Assembly: GCF_041380235.1 (NCBI RefSeq)
Contig: NZ_JBGIYY010000008.1
Location: 153,700 to 217,699 of the forward strand
Reading direction: 5' to 3'
From: Glaciecola sp041380235
Lineage (GTDB): Bacteria; Pseudomonadota; Gammaproteobacteria; Enterobacterales; Alteromonadaceae
Length of the DNA: 64,000 bases
In this document: in pieces, positions 1 through 9,027 of the stretch
Numbering within the stretch: the first letter of the stretch is position 1
Layout: each line of letters opens with the position of its first letter
Made by a program: the position numbers and the translations under genes
The notes under the pieces: generated by a model
Databases searched by the model: none
Told to the model about the DNA's origin: nothing
Seen by the model: the letters and a program-made list of their open reading frames with translations, nothing else

Positions 1-1583
1 TAGTCGATATTTTTGAGCAGTCTATTGCAAACTATTCGGCTAACGTTAGCTATATCAATATGGGGAAAAGCATCACCTTTGCTGAGCTAGATGGGCTTTC
101 ACGAGATTTTGCCGCATATTTACAACATTCAGGGTTAAAAAAAGGCGATGCGATTGCGATTATGATGCCCAACCTGATCCAGTATCCTGTTGCGCTGTTT
201 GGTATTCTGCGCGCCGGTATGACAGTTGTGAATGTAAACCCTCTTTATACGCCAAGAGAGCTGCAGCACCAGTTAATCGACTCAAATGCAAAAGCCATTG
301 TGATCATTGAAAACTTTGCCTGTACTTTGAGTGAGGTGATCAAAAATACGGCCATTGAAACGGTGTTGCTAACATCGCTTGGGGATATGCTGTCGCCGCT
401 CAAAAAATTAGTAACGAATTTTGCCGTTAAACATATTAAAAAAATGGTTCCGGCCTACGACTTGCCTTCTGCGAGAACATTCTTAGGAGCATTAAAGCAA
501 GGCCGCAAGCTTAGCTATGAGCGCCCTGAAATTACCGGTGAGGATCTCGCGTTTTTGCAATACACAGGGGGCACTACAGGTCTCTCCAAAGGCGCTATGC
601 TCAGCCACCAAAACATTGTTGCAAACTTAGAGCAAACTTCCACCATATTAGAAGGCTTCGTTGAACCTGGCAAAGAGCTAGTTGTTACCGCTTTACCGCT
701 CTATCATATTTTTGCATTGCAAGGTAACTGCTTGACTTATATGAAGTTTGGCAGCCCTAATTTATTGATCACCAACCCTAGAGACATGCCCGGTTTTGTG
801 GCTGAGTTAGCCAAGTATCCTTTTACCGTCATAACCGGGGTAAATACCTTGTTTAACGGTTTATTGAACACCCCAGGATTTTCGGATTTAGATTTCAGCA
901 AATTAAAGTTTGCTTTAGGCGGCGGGGCTGCAGTGCAGCGACCGGTTGCCGAGCGCTGGCAGCAAACAACAGGGCTTGTGTTATTAGAGGGTTATGGCTT
1001 AACCGAGTGTTGCCCAACCGTAACGGTAAATCCGCCGCAGTTAAAAGCCTATAAAGGCTCTATAGGCATGCCTGTACCATCTACTGAGATTAAACTGGTC
1101 GACGACAGCGGTAACGAAGTTGCCATGGGTGAAGCCGGTGAAATGCTGGTGAGAGGCCCGCAGGTCATGAAAGGGTATCTCAATCGTCCAGATGCTACCG
1201 ACGAAATGATTGTAGACGGTTGGTTAGCAACCGGCGACATTGCTACCTGTGACGAGGACGGTTATTTTTATATCGTGGATCGCAAAAAAGATATGATTTT
1301 GGTATCTGGCTTTAATGTGTTTCCAAACGAAATTGAAGAGGTTGCGGCAATGCACGAACACGTGCTTGAGGCCGCTGCAATTGGCATACCTCACGAGTCT
1401 TCAGGCGAAATTGTCAAATTAGTCGTGGTGCGTAAAAGCGAAGAGTTGACGCCAGAGCTGTTAATTGAGCACTGTCGCATACACCTAACCGCTTATAAAA
1501 TTCCTCGAAAAGTAGAGTTTATAGACGAGCTTCCAAAGAGTAATGTTGGCAAAATTTTACGTCGAGAACTAAGAGACAAATAG
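1..1583 (+). CDS. fadD: Long-chain-fatty-acid--CoA ligase (5' end cut by window)
   Basis: Activates long-chain fatty acids to acyl-CoA with ATP, feeding beta-oxidation and probably the acyltransferase just downstream. The frame is open from base 3 through the ATG at 60, and the residues before that Met (VDIFEQSIANYSANVSYIN) match the family, so the true start lies outside the window and about 30 residues are missing. The AMP-binding P-loop YTGGTTGLSKGAML, the GYGLTE motif, the TGD motif and the C-terminal VDRKKDMILVSGFNVFPNEI hinge are all present, and the C-terminus PKSNVGKILRRELRD closely resembles E. coli FadD as I remember it. It is followed after 91 bp by a WS/DGAT gene on the same strand. 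Very confident on family; the symbol rests on close similarity over the full length. Confidence 0.93.
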   Translation, partial: VDIFEQSIANYSANVSYINMGKSITFAELDGLSRDFAAYLQHSGLKKGDAIAIMMPNLIQYPVALFGILRAGMTVVNVNPLYTPRELQHQLIDSNAKAIVIIENFACTLSEVIKNTAIETVLLTSLGDMLSPLKKLVTNFAVKHIKKMVPAYDLPSARTFLGALKQGRKLSYERPEITGEDLAFLQYTGGTTGLSKGAMLSHQNIVANLEQTSTILEGFVEPGKELVVTALPLYHIFALQGNCLTYMKFGSPNLLITNPRDMPGFVAELAKYPFTVITGVNTLFNGLLNTPGFSDLDFSKLKFALGGGAAVQRPVAERWQQTTGLVLLEGYGLTECCPTVTVNPPQLKAYKGSIGMPVPSTEIKLVDDSGNEVAMGEAGEMLVRGPQVMKGYLNRPDATDEMIVDGWLATGDIATCDEDGYFYIVDRKKDMILVSGFNVFPNEIEEVAAMHEHVLEAAAIGIPHESSGEIVKLVVVRKSEELTPELLIEHCRIHLTAYKIPRKVEFIDELPKSNVGKILRRELRDK

Positions 1584-1674
1584 CACTAGTTAGCGTCGCC
1601 CTTAGCACAATGATGAGGGTGATTTAAATAATCAGTAAACGAGCCATGCGTGTGCGCATTTCAAGGGAGAAAAA

Positions 1675-3123
1675 ATGGAAGAATTATCGGGTTTAGATGC
1701 TTCCTTCTTGTATCTAGAAACACCAAAAGTGCCTATGCATATAGGCGGTGTTGCGATTATTGAAGGCTCATTAAAGTTTGATGATTTTCGTCAATTTATT
1801 CAAGAAAGGCTGCATACCGTTGATAAGCTCACGCAAAAATTGGTCACGGTGCCCATGAGTTTAGATCGGCCCTATTGGGTGGATGATCCCGATTTTGATT
1901 TAAACCAGCATTTGCACCGCACCTCTCTGCCTCGCCCAGGTGGATGGAAAGAGCTACGCTATTTGGCGTCGCGTTTGTTCTCTCAACAGCTTGATCGGGA
2001 CCGACCCCTATGGGAATTTATCTTTGTAGAAGGCTTAGATTCGATCCCTCAAGTTCCAAAAGGCTCCGTAGCCCTTATCAGTAAGGTCCATCATGCGGGC
2101 TTTGACGGAAAGTCGGGCGCAGACCTAATGACAATGCTTTACGACGTCTCGCCGACACCCCGCAAAGTTCCGCCGCCGCCTGATAAAGTGGTCGAAGAAA
2201 TACCAGGTGCAGTTGGCCTTATGGCAAAAAGTGCATATAACTTTATTACCCGTCCGACAAAGCTGCCGGGTTTATTGTGGGATACGGGAAAATCCACCTT
2301 GAAAGCCGGGTATTTAACCCGCAGCCCCGGTGTAACGCTACCAACCTTGCCATTCAGGGCGCCAAAGACGCGTTTTAATGACACGGTTGAAGCAGCACGA
2401 GTATGGAATTCTGCAATATTGGACATTGGCCGAGTTAAGGCCTTACGGCAGGTGGTAAAAGGCGCGACATTAAACGATGTGATCCTTGCTATTTGCGCCG
2501 GTGCGCTGCGTCGATATTTACTCGAAAAAGACGAATTACCAGACAAACCGTTAGTGGCCATGGTGCCGGTTTCAACAAGAACCGATGAAGAAAAAAACGC
2601 CATGGGCAATCAGGTGTCAGCGATGTACGTGCAGTTAGCTACTGATCTTGAAGATCCAATTAAGCGCTTAGAAAAAATCCATCAAAATACGGTGATTGGT
2701 AAGCTGTATCAAGACGCCATTGATGCGAAAAGTTTAATGGGTTACGCCGAGTTAATTCCATTTGGATTAGCCGGTGTGGCTGCGCGATTTTATTCTCGTG
2801 CGGCGGTCGCGAAGCGGCATAATCCGTTTTTTAATGTTGTGATTACCAATGTGCCGGGCCCACAAATTCCTTTGCATATGGCCGGACATAAATTAATTGT
2901 GAATATGGGCACAGCGCCAATCTTCGATGGGATGGGCCTGATTATGCCCATTTGTAGTTACAACGGTACGATTTCAATTAGCCCAACTAGTGCGGTCAAC
3001 TTAATGCCAGATTTAGACAGTTTCACTCGATATATTCGTGAAAGCGCTAACGAATTGGAACAAGCAGCACAAAAAAAATTCAACGAAACCGACGTTCTCA
3101 AAAAGTTTTTAGAGCAAGATTAA
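1675..3123 (+). CDS. WS/DGAT-type wax ester synthase / diacylglycerol acyltransferase (copy 1)
   Basis: Probably makes wax esters or triacylglycerol by transferring acyl groups from acyl-CoA to fatty alcohol or diacylglycerol at the membrane or lipid-droplet surface. The 482-residue length is usual for the family. The start MEELSGLDASFLYLE, the catalytic HHxxxDG motif (HHAGFDG, residues 139-145) and the late N-V-P-G-P motif (NVPGPQIPLHMAG) are all visible. AAGGGAG precedes the ATG. It sits 20 bp before an esterase gene and after fadD on the same strand, a sensible supply order of acyl-CoA then acyltransferase. A paralogue is at 11190-12653. Substrate choice (alcohol or diacylglycerol) cannot be read from the sequence. 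Confidence 0.92.
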   Translation: MEELSGLDASFLYLETPKVPMHIGGVAIIEGSLKFDDFRQFIQERLHTVDKLTQKLVTVPMSLDRPYWVDDPDFDLNQHLHRTSLPRPGGWKELRYLASRLFSQQLDRDRPLWEFIFVEGLDSIPQVPKGSVALISKVHHAGFDGKSGADLMTMLYDVSPTPRKVPPPPDKVVEEIPGAVGLMAKSAYNFITRPTKLPGLLWDTGKSTLKAGYLTRSPGVTLPTLPFRAPKTRFNDTVEAARVWNSAILDIGRVKALRQVVKGATLNDVILAICAGALRRYLLEKDELPDKPLVAMVPVSTRTDEEKNAMGNQVSAMYVQLATDLEDPIKRLEKIHQNTVIGKLYQDAIDAKSLMGYAELIPFGLAGVAARFYSRAAVAKRHNPFFNVVITNVPGPQIPLHMAGHKLIVNMGTAPIFDGMGLIMPICSYNGTISISPTSAVNLMPDLDSFTRYIRESANELEQAAQKKFNETDVLKKFLEQD

Positions 3124-3143
3124 CTCATCTTTTAGGAAGTACT

Positions 3144-3923
3144 ATGAGTGTAGATGCACCAATATTAGAGTTACCAAAACCATCTTTGTTTAACATGATG
3201 ACAGAGGGGCGAGGCCTTTTTGAATTAGGCGTAACGGGCATGTTAATGCCTTATTTGTCGTTAGCACCAAAAGGCGATAACCATCCGGTTATGGTGTTGC
3301 CGGGCTTTATGGCCAGTGATGTCAGCACTAAACCTTTACGTGCATTTTTAAAATTTAAAGGATATTGCACCTATGGTTGGGGTCTTGGAAGAAACTTAGG
3401 CACTGAAATTGTGGGTGGCGCTCATGTATTAAGTGATGCACTAATCGATCGTGTTATTACACTGTCGTTGAAGCACGACAGAAAAGTCAGCTTAGTAGGC
3501 TGGAGTTTAGGCGGTATATTAGCCAGAGAGCTCGCTCGCTTGCTGCCGGATCATGTACGCCAAGTGATTACCCTTGGAAGCCCGTTCAATGGCCCAGGCG
3601 GCTCAGCACCGATGGTGTCAAAATTATTCGATATGATTAACGGAGACATCGTTACCACCAACCCACAGGTATTGACTAACATGTTAAAACCGCCTCCCGT
3701 GCCTTCATCTGCCATTTATTCTCGCAGCGATGGCGTAGCCCATTGGAAGGCCTGCACAAACATGCAGATTAACCCTGAGGATCAGGCTGAAAATATTGAG
3801 GTGCGAGGTAGTCATTTAGGGCTTGGACATAATCATGAAGTCATTTGGATTGTTGCAAATAGATTGTCGCAAAGTGAAGGCACATGGGAGCCCTATCAAA
3901 AGAAATCGCAGAAGCATGAGTAA
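3144..3923 (+). CDS. Alpha/beta hydrolase, lipase/PGAP1-like esterase (copy 1)
   Basis: A 259-residue alpha/beta hydrolase with the nucleophile elbow GWSLGG (Ser121), a preceding oxyanion-type segment MVLPGFMASD, and a C-terminal SHLGLGHN that can supply the catalytic His. No signal peptide is evident, so it is likely cytoplasmic. It lies 20 bp after the WS/DGAT gene with an AGGAAG ribosome site, so they should be co-transcribed, which suggests a role in neutral lipid or acyl-ester turnover. A clear paralogue (same PKGD, MASD, GWSLGG and SHLGLG blocks) is at 13517-14278 beside the second WS/DGAT. The real substrate is unknown. Confidence 0.85.
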   Translation: MSVDAPILELPKPSLFNMMTEGRGLFELGVTGMLMPYLSLAPKGDNHPVMVLPGFMASDVSTKPLRAFLKFKGYCTYGWGLGRNLGTEIVGGAHVLSDALIDRVITLSLKHDRKVSLVGWSLGGILARELARLLPDHVRQVITLGSPFNGPGGSAPMVSKLFDMINGDIVTTNPQVLTNMLKPPPVPSSAIYSRSDGVAHWKACTNMQINPEDQAENIEVRGSHLGLGHNHEVIWIVANRLSQSEGTWEPYQKKSQKHE

Positions 3924-3968
3924 ACTATTTTCTAACAGTAAAACCAAAAAATAAGGTCAATTTAAAGA

Positions 3969-4883
3969 ATGACGAATGATGTAAGCCACCATGTGGCTCA
4001 GCAAGTAGAAGCGAATGGTTTACAGATAACTTATGATAGTTTTGGTGAGCTGGACAACCCGGTTATTGTTTTAATTATGGGCTTGGGTACCCAGATGATC
4101 CATTGGAACGATGATTTCTGCCAATTATTAGCGCGCAAAAACTTCAGGGTCATTCGCTTTGATAACCGTGATATTGGAAAAAGCAGCTGGCTGACAGATT
4201 ACCCAGTGCCCAGCGTATGGCATTTTATCGGCAATGCCTTGTTCAACAAAAAGGTTAACGCACCCTACTTGCTTGATGATATGGCAGATGACACCTTGGC
4301 CTTAATGGATGCATTAGACATTGACCGCGCGCATTTGGTAGGTGCTTCAATGGGCGGAATGATAGCGCAGTGTGTCGCTTTAAAATGTCCTGAAAGAGTG
4401 AGCAGTCTGACTTCAATTATGTCAACTACAGGCAATCGGTCTTTACCAAAAGCGAAGACAAAGGTAAGCGCTAAGCTGCTAAAGCCCCTTGCTAAAGATG
4501 TTGAAGCTTATGTTGCGCAAAGTTTAGATGTTTGGAAAGTACTGCATGGTGAGCATTATTCATTTGACAAAGTTCGAGTTGAAAAAGTCTTACGTGAATC
4601 ACGTGAGCGCGGATTTAACCCAGAGGGCGTTGCTCGCCAATTAAGTGCGATTATTGATTCACCCGACCGAACTGAAGCGCTTAAGAAGCTACAAGTACCT
4701 AGCTTAGTGATTCATGGCGATGCTGATGTATTGGTGCCTGTTGAGTGCGGTATTGCCACTGCTGAAGCGATACCAAATGCGACCTTAAAGATACTCAAGG
4801 GCATGGGGCACACCCTGCCGATGCAGTTGTGGCCGCAAATAGTCGATGATATTTGCCAAGTTGCAAAAGCAGGCAAAGGATAA
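3969..4883 (+). CDS. Alpha/beta fold hydrolase
   Basis: A 304-residue classical alpha/beta hydrolase: the early MGLGTQMIHWNDDF block, a RFDNRDIGKS segment, nucleophile GASMGG (Ser127), an acid in HGDADVLVP and the catalytic His in GMGHTLP. The family includes many carboxylesterases; nothing fixes the substrate. It follows the PGAP1-like esterase by 45 bp on the same strand and probably closes the fadD-WS/DGAT-esterase unit. It converges with the esterase gene that ends at 4885, leaving a single base between the stop codons. Confidence 0.85.
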   Translation: MTNDVSHHVAQQVEANGLQITYDSFGELDNPVIVLIMGLGTQMIHWNDDFCQLLARKNFRVIRFDNRDIGKSSWLTDYPVPSVWHFIGNALFNKKVNAPYLLDDMADDTLALMDALDIDRAHLVGASMGGMIAQCVALKCPERVSSLTSIMSTTGNRSLPKAKTKVSAKLLKPLAKDVEAYVAQSLDVWKVLHGEHYSFDKVRVEKVLRESRERGFNPEGVARQLSAIIDSPDRTEALKKLQVPSLVIHGDADVLVPVECGIATAEAIPNATLKILKGMGHTLPMQLWPQIVDDICQVAKAGKG

Positions 4884-4884
4884 A

Positions 4885-5907
4885 CTAATCTTTGTCTTCA
4901 GTTCTTTTTGGTTGCTGAGGCCAACTTGAGCCAATTTTCTCTGCCTCTTCTCGATAAAAATGACGAAGCCCATCGCTGATGATTCTTGGTGCGACTGTGT
5001 AGTGGTTTTCGTCTGAGTATATTTTGCTATGTAATTGCAGGCCAGTGTAATTTCTTAATGATAGGCGTTCAATAAAACGTGCAGTCCCACTTAAAATGCC
5101 ACCCACATTTAGGAACCACTCGTTACCTTCTGCACCTCCAGCTCCAACATAAAGTTGAGTGGGGAGCTCGCTATTTTCTCGCGCGTATGCTGCTTCTAGT
5201 TTGAAAACAGAGTCGTCTACATTTGCCATAGCCGGTGAGCCAATTATCATACGATCAAATGCGCTAGGACGTGAAAACAATGTATAGCCTGCAAGCAATC
5301 CCCCAAGAGAGTGACCATGCAAAATGTGATCATCTGCAAAACGCAGTTCTTGTGCGAGCTCAAGGCGTAGTTCGTCTGCCAAAAATGCTAGAAAATCTGC
5401 CGCCCGATGCGGATATTCTGGAAGTGGAACCGCCTCCTTAAAAACTTGAGAATGTAGCCCAGGGGCAGCAAAGCCCTCTCCTGGCGGCGAGAATTCAATG
5501 ATTCTTCGCCCAACGCCAGCTAGGCCTGCTTCCGAAGGGCTTCCGACACCAATTACAATCAGCTCTGGTATAAAGTTACCCGCTACCAGTAAATCAACAG
5601 TAGCGATAGCTGTGCGCGTCATAAGAGGGTCGTCTAACACCCATAAAACAGGATAAGACTTGTCTGGCAACTGTTTATAAGAGGCGGGTAATGCAATGGT
5701 TACAGCATGTGGGTATTCAAATTGTGATGATTGATAAAGACGTGTATCCAGTATTTCCATGTTGGCTCTTGCGTTTGGTACATAGGCCAATTGTGGGTTG
5801 GCAATAGTGATAGATGGAGATAACACAGCAAGCAGGAATAATGTAAAAGTGTTTTTGAATAGTGATTTCATGTGAAAACCAGCCTTAAACAATGAGAAAA
5901 GTTTCAT
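4885..5907 (-). CDS. Secreted esterase, PF00756-type alpha/beta hydrolase
   Basis: A protein of up to 340 residues of the putative esterase (Esterase D/IroE-like) type. It has an N-terminal signal sequence, the SYPVLWVLDDP strand, the nucleophile GHSLGG and the late SDENHYTVAP segment with the likely catalytic His. A second Met at residue 13 begins MKSLFKNTFTLFLLAVL, a more usual signal peptide; the first Met has GGAACTGA just upstream and the second AAGGCTGG, so the start is undecided. Members of this family hydrolyse diverse esters, including siderophore esters, but no siderophore genes are nearby. Likely periplasmic or secreted. Confidence 0.8.
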   Translation of the reverse strand: MKLFSLFKAGFHMKSLFKNTFTLFLLAVLSPSITIANPQLAYVPNARANMEILDTRLYQSSQFEYPHAVTIALPASYKQLPDKSYPVLWVLDDPLMTRTAIATVDLLVAGNFIPELIVIGVGSPSEAGLAGVGRRIIEFSPPGEGFAAPGLHSQVFKEAVPLPEYPHRAADFLAFLADELRLELAQELRFADDHILHGHSLGGLLAGYTLFSRPSAFDRMIIGSPAMANVDDSVFKLEAAYARENSELPTQLYVGAGGAEGNEWFLNVGGILSGTARFIERLSLRNYTGLQLHSKIYSDENHYTVAPRIISDGLRHFYREEAEKIGSSWPQQPKRTEDKD

Positions 5908-6242
5908 TCAGTTCCATGATATTTTGTTTAATACAAATTCAAAATATACCATCTCCAAGAACATTTGAGATTTCACAAATGTAAGCATTTGTTACGCTTA
6001 ACATCAAGTCTAATTGATTATTTTTTCTGTAGGTCAATATGCAAAAATGCACCTGCAAAACTGTTCAGCATTTTCCCAAAGAAGCTCTCAGAACTACTAT
6101 TAGTGAAAGGCGAGTTGTCTAAAGGTAATACGCCTTTGATTAACCCGACCATGCAACCGTATGCCAAGGTACTCAAATAAGCTCGTATTGATACGACACT
6201 ACTATTGCATTTGACTATCATTGGTCCATGTAAAATACACGC
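5908..6242. other. Intergenic region with one doubtful small ORF
   Basis: About 335 bp between the divergent-facing end of the SDR gene and the start of the secreted esterase. It contains the perfect inverted repeat TCGTATCAATACGA near 6183-6196 and a 67-codon minus-strand ORF (6018-6221) that starts 21 bp after the SDR stop but has only a weak ribosome site and no family I recognise. An opposite-strand ORF covers the same bases. I see no RNA gene. Confidence 0.4.
6018..6221 (-). CDS. Doubtful small protein downstream of the SDR gene
   Basis: A 67-residue ORF on the same strand as the SDR gene and 21 bp beyond its stop. It has a moderately hydrophobic middle (YLSTLAYGCMVGLIKGVLPL) and a Ser-rich stretch, but no recognisable domain and no convincing ribosome site. 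It may simply be open by chance; listed so that it is not lost. Confidence 0.2.
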   Translation of the reverse strand: MIVKCNSSVVSIRAYLSTLAYGCMVGLIKGVLPLDNSPFTNSSSESFFGKMLNSFAGAFLHIDLQKK

Positions 6243-7025
6243 TTATTTAAAGCGTGCAAATATACCGTTTACGCCGCGTACCATCCATCTTGGGTAGTGG
6301 GTTGCCCATTGCACCAAAACTTTATTTGCCAATTTGTCTAAAAACACAACGTCGCCTTTCATACATGCTTTATAGGCTTGGCTAGTAAGTTCAATCGGAT
6401 CGGCTTTGAGGAAACTAGGAATATATTTTTCAAATCCTTCAGCGTGATCAAGCATTTTAGTATTGGTCATACCGGGGCACACGCAGGTAACGCTTACGCC
6501 GGTTCCTCTTAGCTCTTCGGCAATGCCCTCTGTAAATGACAATACAAAGGCTTTACTGGCGCCATAAGTCGCAAAATTTGGTGTTGGCATAAAACTAGCG
6601 ATAGACCCTACATTCAGAATTTTACCCTTGCCGCGTATGATCATAGGACCAATAAATTCATAGGTCATGTTTACTAAGCTTTGAATATTGAGCTGGATCA
6701 GGCGATTTAAACCATCTATATCGCAATGGTGAAGTTTTTCAACTTGCATCATACCCGCGTTATTTACCAAGATGTCGATTTGGAGCCCGGCTTTTTTGAT
6801 GTCTTCAAAAAGTATTTTGGCGGCATCAACTGGAATCAGATCAACTGGAAATACGTGTACTTCAATCGCAAATTTTGTTTTGAGCTCTAAGGCTAATTCT
6901 TGCAGTTTTAGGCCGTTTCTCGCCACGAGGACTAAATCATGACCGTTCTTAGCGAAGGTTTCTGCAAAGCTTCTGCCAATCCCTTCAGATGCGCCGGTGA
7001 TCATTACTGTTTTATATTTTTGCAT
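6243..7025 (-). CDS. Short-chain dehydrogenase/reductase (SDR)
   Basis: A 260-residue classical SDR: the cofactor motif TGASEGIG (residues 10-17), NNAG (88-91), catalytic Ser141 with Tyr154 and Lys158 in YGASK, and a PG motif in CVCPGMTNT. It oxidises or reduces a hydroxyl/keto substrate with NAD(P)(H). The Arg36 following the second strand (VARN) is compatible with NADP. Many members of this sub-type act on fatty or steroid-like carbonyls, which would fit the lipid neighbourhood, but that is inference. Placed between esterase and phasin genes, all on the minus strand. Confidence 0.88.
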   Translation of the reverse strand: MQKYKTVMITGASEGIGRSFAETFAKNGHDLVLVARNGLKLQELALELKTKFAIEVHVFPVDLIPVDAAKILFEDIKKAGLQIDILVNNAGMMQVEKLHHCDIDGLNRLIQLNIQSLVNMTYEFIGPMIIRGKGKILNVGSIASFMPTPNFATYGASKAFVLSFTEGIAEELRGTGVSVTCVCPGMTNTKMLDHAEGFEKYIPSFLKADPIELTSQAYKACMKGDVVFLDKLANKVLVQWATHYPRWMVRGVNGIFARFK

Positions 7026-7078
7026 TGTCTAGCCTTGTAATCTTAATGACTGCGAATTGTGTGTGCTTTTTACGTGAA

Positions 7079-7102
7079 AAAACGGGCCTATTGGCCCGTT
7101 TT
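7079..7102 (-). terminator. Rho-independent terminator after the phasin genes
   Basis: A 10-bp perfect stem AAAACGGGCC / GGCCCGTTTT with a TATT loop lies 46 bp beyond the phasin stop codon at 7148. A-runs on the left arm give a U-tract for minus-strand transcripts, so it should end the two-phasin transcript before the SDR gene. Confidence 0.85.
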
Positions 7103-7147
7103 ATGTGTACATTTATCTGGCTGTAGTGACTTACATCTAACTACAGT

Positions 7148-7753
7148 TTACTCACCTTTACTAGTGTCAGCGTCTTTTTTCGCTTCAACTGCAGGCGTGC
7201 TTGCTGCTTTAGGCGCTTTTGTTCCAGCTGTTTTAGGCGCAGCCGCAGCTTTCGGAGCAGTTGCTGCTGATGCTTTAGGCTTTGTTGCTACCTTAGGTGC
7301 TGCTTTAGTTGCTGTTTTTGGCTTCGCTGCGGCTTTAGGTGCCAATTTTGCAGTGCTCTTAGGCGCTACTTCAGCTTTAGGCTTGGCGGCTGCTTTACGC
7401 TTTGCAGGAGCCTTCGGTTTTGCAGCATCGGCATTGCGTTTTTCAATCAAGGCAACCACGACAGTAGTGAGCTGATCAACTTTGGTCGTTAACAACGCTA
7501 ACTTTTCTTCGTCAGAAGAATCCGAGCCCATACCTAACAAGCTCTTACCTTTTGCCTGTAGTGCATCTTTGGTCTCATTAATCTTAGACTGGATTTCTTC
7601 GCCGCGCGAAACTAACTCGCTGTAAAGGCTGTTTGATTTTTCTTGTGCAGCATCAATTGATTTTGCAAGTGCTTCTTTGCTGTTATCAATAGAGCCTAAG
7701 CCTGCTAACCATGTATTGCGAGCCATATTTTCTAAGGTTTCTTTAGTTGACAT
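7148..7753 (-). CDS. Phasin with histone-H1-like Lys/Ala/Pro tail (PhaF-like)
   Basis: A 201-residue granule-associated protein. Residues 1-105 form a phasin-type amphipathic and coiled-coil region (ARNTWLAGLGSIDNSKEAL, then a heptad-like LLTTKVDQLTTVVVALIE). Residues about 110-190 are a low-complexity tail of AAKPK, APK and ATK repeats like the DNA-binding tail of PhaF. Such proteins coat polyhydroxyalkanoate granules and tether them to the nucleoid. AGGAGA precedes the ATG. It follows the shorter phasin by 67 bp in one unit. No PHA synthase gene is in the window, so a role on other lipid inclusions is also possible. Confidence 0.85.
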   Translation of the reverse strand: MSTKETLENMARNTWLAGLGSIDNSKEALAKSIDAAQEKSNSLYSELVSRGEEIQSKINETKDALQAKGKSLLGMGSDSSDEEKLALLTTKVDQLTTVVVALIEKRNADAAKPKAPAKRKAAAKPKAEVAPKSTAKLAPKAAAKPKTATKAAPKVATKPKASAATAPKAAAAPKTAGTKAPKAASTPAVEAKKDADTSKGE

Positions 7754-7820
7754 GTTTGTGTCTCCTGTATATTGCGTTTTGCGTATAACCCAGTGATGAG
7801 GGTACTCGCTAGAATGTCGA

Positions 7821-8168
7821 TTAAGAAAGTTTGCTAACCGCTTGAGTTAAGGCATCAACTTTTTGTGTCAATTCGTCAATCTTGGTTTCAGTTTCTGAAT
7901 TATCAAGACCAAGCTTTTTGCGTACTTCTTCTACACGTTTTTCTACGGTCGTTTTTTCTTTGATTTTAACTTTAGTGTCTGCTTCTAGCTTTTGGCCTTT
8001 AGACACTAACTCTTCAAACAAACGAGTCGTTTCCGTGTTAAGCTTTTCATACTGGCTTTGTATTTCTTCAAAACTTTTTCCGTATGCGCCTAAACCAGCC
8101 AACCAAATTTTGCGAGCAATTTCTTCTGCAGTTTCTTTGGTGTTGTTTATTCTTTCTAAATTCGTCAT
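7821..8168 (-). CDS. Short phasin (PhaI-like granule protein)
   Basis: A 115-residue phasin: the conserved block ARKIWLAGLGAYGKSFEEI, a long helical middle and a C-terminal leucine-zipper-like segment (IDELTQKVDALTQAV) suited to pairing with the same element in the neighbouring PhaF-like protein. GGAGAG lies just before the ATG. First gene of the two-phasin unit, divergent from a TetR-type regulator, the same layout as phaD/phaF/phaI regions of pseudomonads. Confidence 0.87.
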   Translation of the reverse strand: MTNLERINNTKETAEEIARKIWLAGLGAYGKSFEEIQSQYEKLNTETTRLFEELVSKGQKLEADTKVKIKEKTTVEKRVEEVRKKLGLDNSETETKIDELTQKVDALTQAVSKLS

Positions 8169-8331
8169 ATGTACTCTCCAAAATGGTAAATAAGCTTGGG
8201 GCGATTGCCTGATGGTGCGAATATAGACAAATCGATTAGAAAGCGCATACTAAAAACACAGAAAAATTCGTTTATTTAAATTTTGTTTGTTATTCCGATG
8301 TTGGGGTGACGTGTATTGGAGCCTGTGGACC

Positions 8332-8964
8332 TTGAAGACCGCTGACAAAATATTATTAATTAGTCTCGATTTATTTAATAGCCAAGGCGAGCGCAATATC
8401 ACTAGTGTCGATATCGCCAACGAATTAGATATCAGCCCAGGCAACCTCTATTACCATTACAAAGGCAAAGACGACATTATAAATGCCTTAGTCGATAGAT
8501 ATGTGGCGAAGATAAATGATATTCCCCAGTCCTCAGGCAACAATGAAGATTTTTATAAATATTTATTCTATTGTTTGGATACGATGTATTTGTTTCGATT
8601 TCTTTTTCAGAACATCGCTGAGATTTCAGCACAATATCCAGCCATCAATACAAAACTTCACCGATTGGCCAAATTTCAGCGCCAGTATTTGCGCAAGTGC
8701 TTGTGTGAGCAACAGCAGGACGGCACCTTAATTGGAAAAGACGCCGATATTGATTTATTGCTCGATATTATTAGTTTAACGATGTTTCAGAGTTTGAATT
8801 ATTATCAAATGCAGGGGCTTTCATTGAGCAACCCAGATATCGTCTATAGAACCTTGATGACTATTTACTTCAGTTTGCAGCCTTACTATCAAGAAAACAG
8901 TCAAACCGCCAAAATAAAATCGGCGATCATCAATAAGACCCTTATTAGGCCTGACTCAGCGTAG
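8332..8964 (+). CDS. TetR-family regulator, probable PhaD-like control of phasins
   Basis: A TetR-type regulator. The N-terminal helix-turn-helix reads SVDIANELDISPGNLYYHYK, followed by a helical ligand-binding domain to about residue 205. The frame extends upstream to 8287 without an ATG. I prefer the TTG at 8332, which follows GGAG by 10 bp and gives the usual TetR N-terminus (KTADKILLISLDLFN); a GTG at 8311 is the alternative. Divergent to the two phasin genes across about 160 bp, so it probably binds there and senses an acyl-CoA-type metabolite, as inferred for PhaD. Confidence 0.8.
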   Translation: MKTADKILLISLDLFNSQGERNITSVDIANELDISPGNLYYHYKGKDDIINALVDRYVAKINDIPQSSGNNEDFYKYLFYCLDTMYLFRFLFQNIAEISAQYPAINTKLHRLAKFQRQYLRKCLCEQQQDGTLIGKDADIDLLLDIISLTMFQSLNYYQMQGLSLSNPDIVYRTLMTIYFSLQPYYQENSQTAKIKSAIINKTLIRPDSA

Positions 8965-9027
8965 TAGAAAAGTTAGGAGAATAGCGCCCAAAATTGTATT
9001 GTGACGCAATAAGAGGTGTGCTCTGGA

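Noticed and set aside
2139..2609. 156-codon minus-strand ORF inside the first WS/DGAT gene
   Set aside because: Antisense shadow of a well-supported gene with the HHxxxDG motif; the opposite product shows no domain.
5965..6180. 71-codon plus-strand ORF between the secreted esterase and SDR genes
   Set aside because: No ribosome site and no domain; it lies opposite another doubtful ORF in an AT-rich spacer.
7059..7475. 138-codon plus-strand Ala-rich ORF opposite the PhaF-like phasin
   Set aside because: It is the mirror of the Lys/Ala/Pro repeats; the phasin strand has the ribosome site, phasin domain and terminator.
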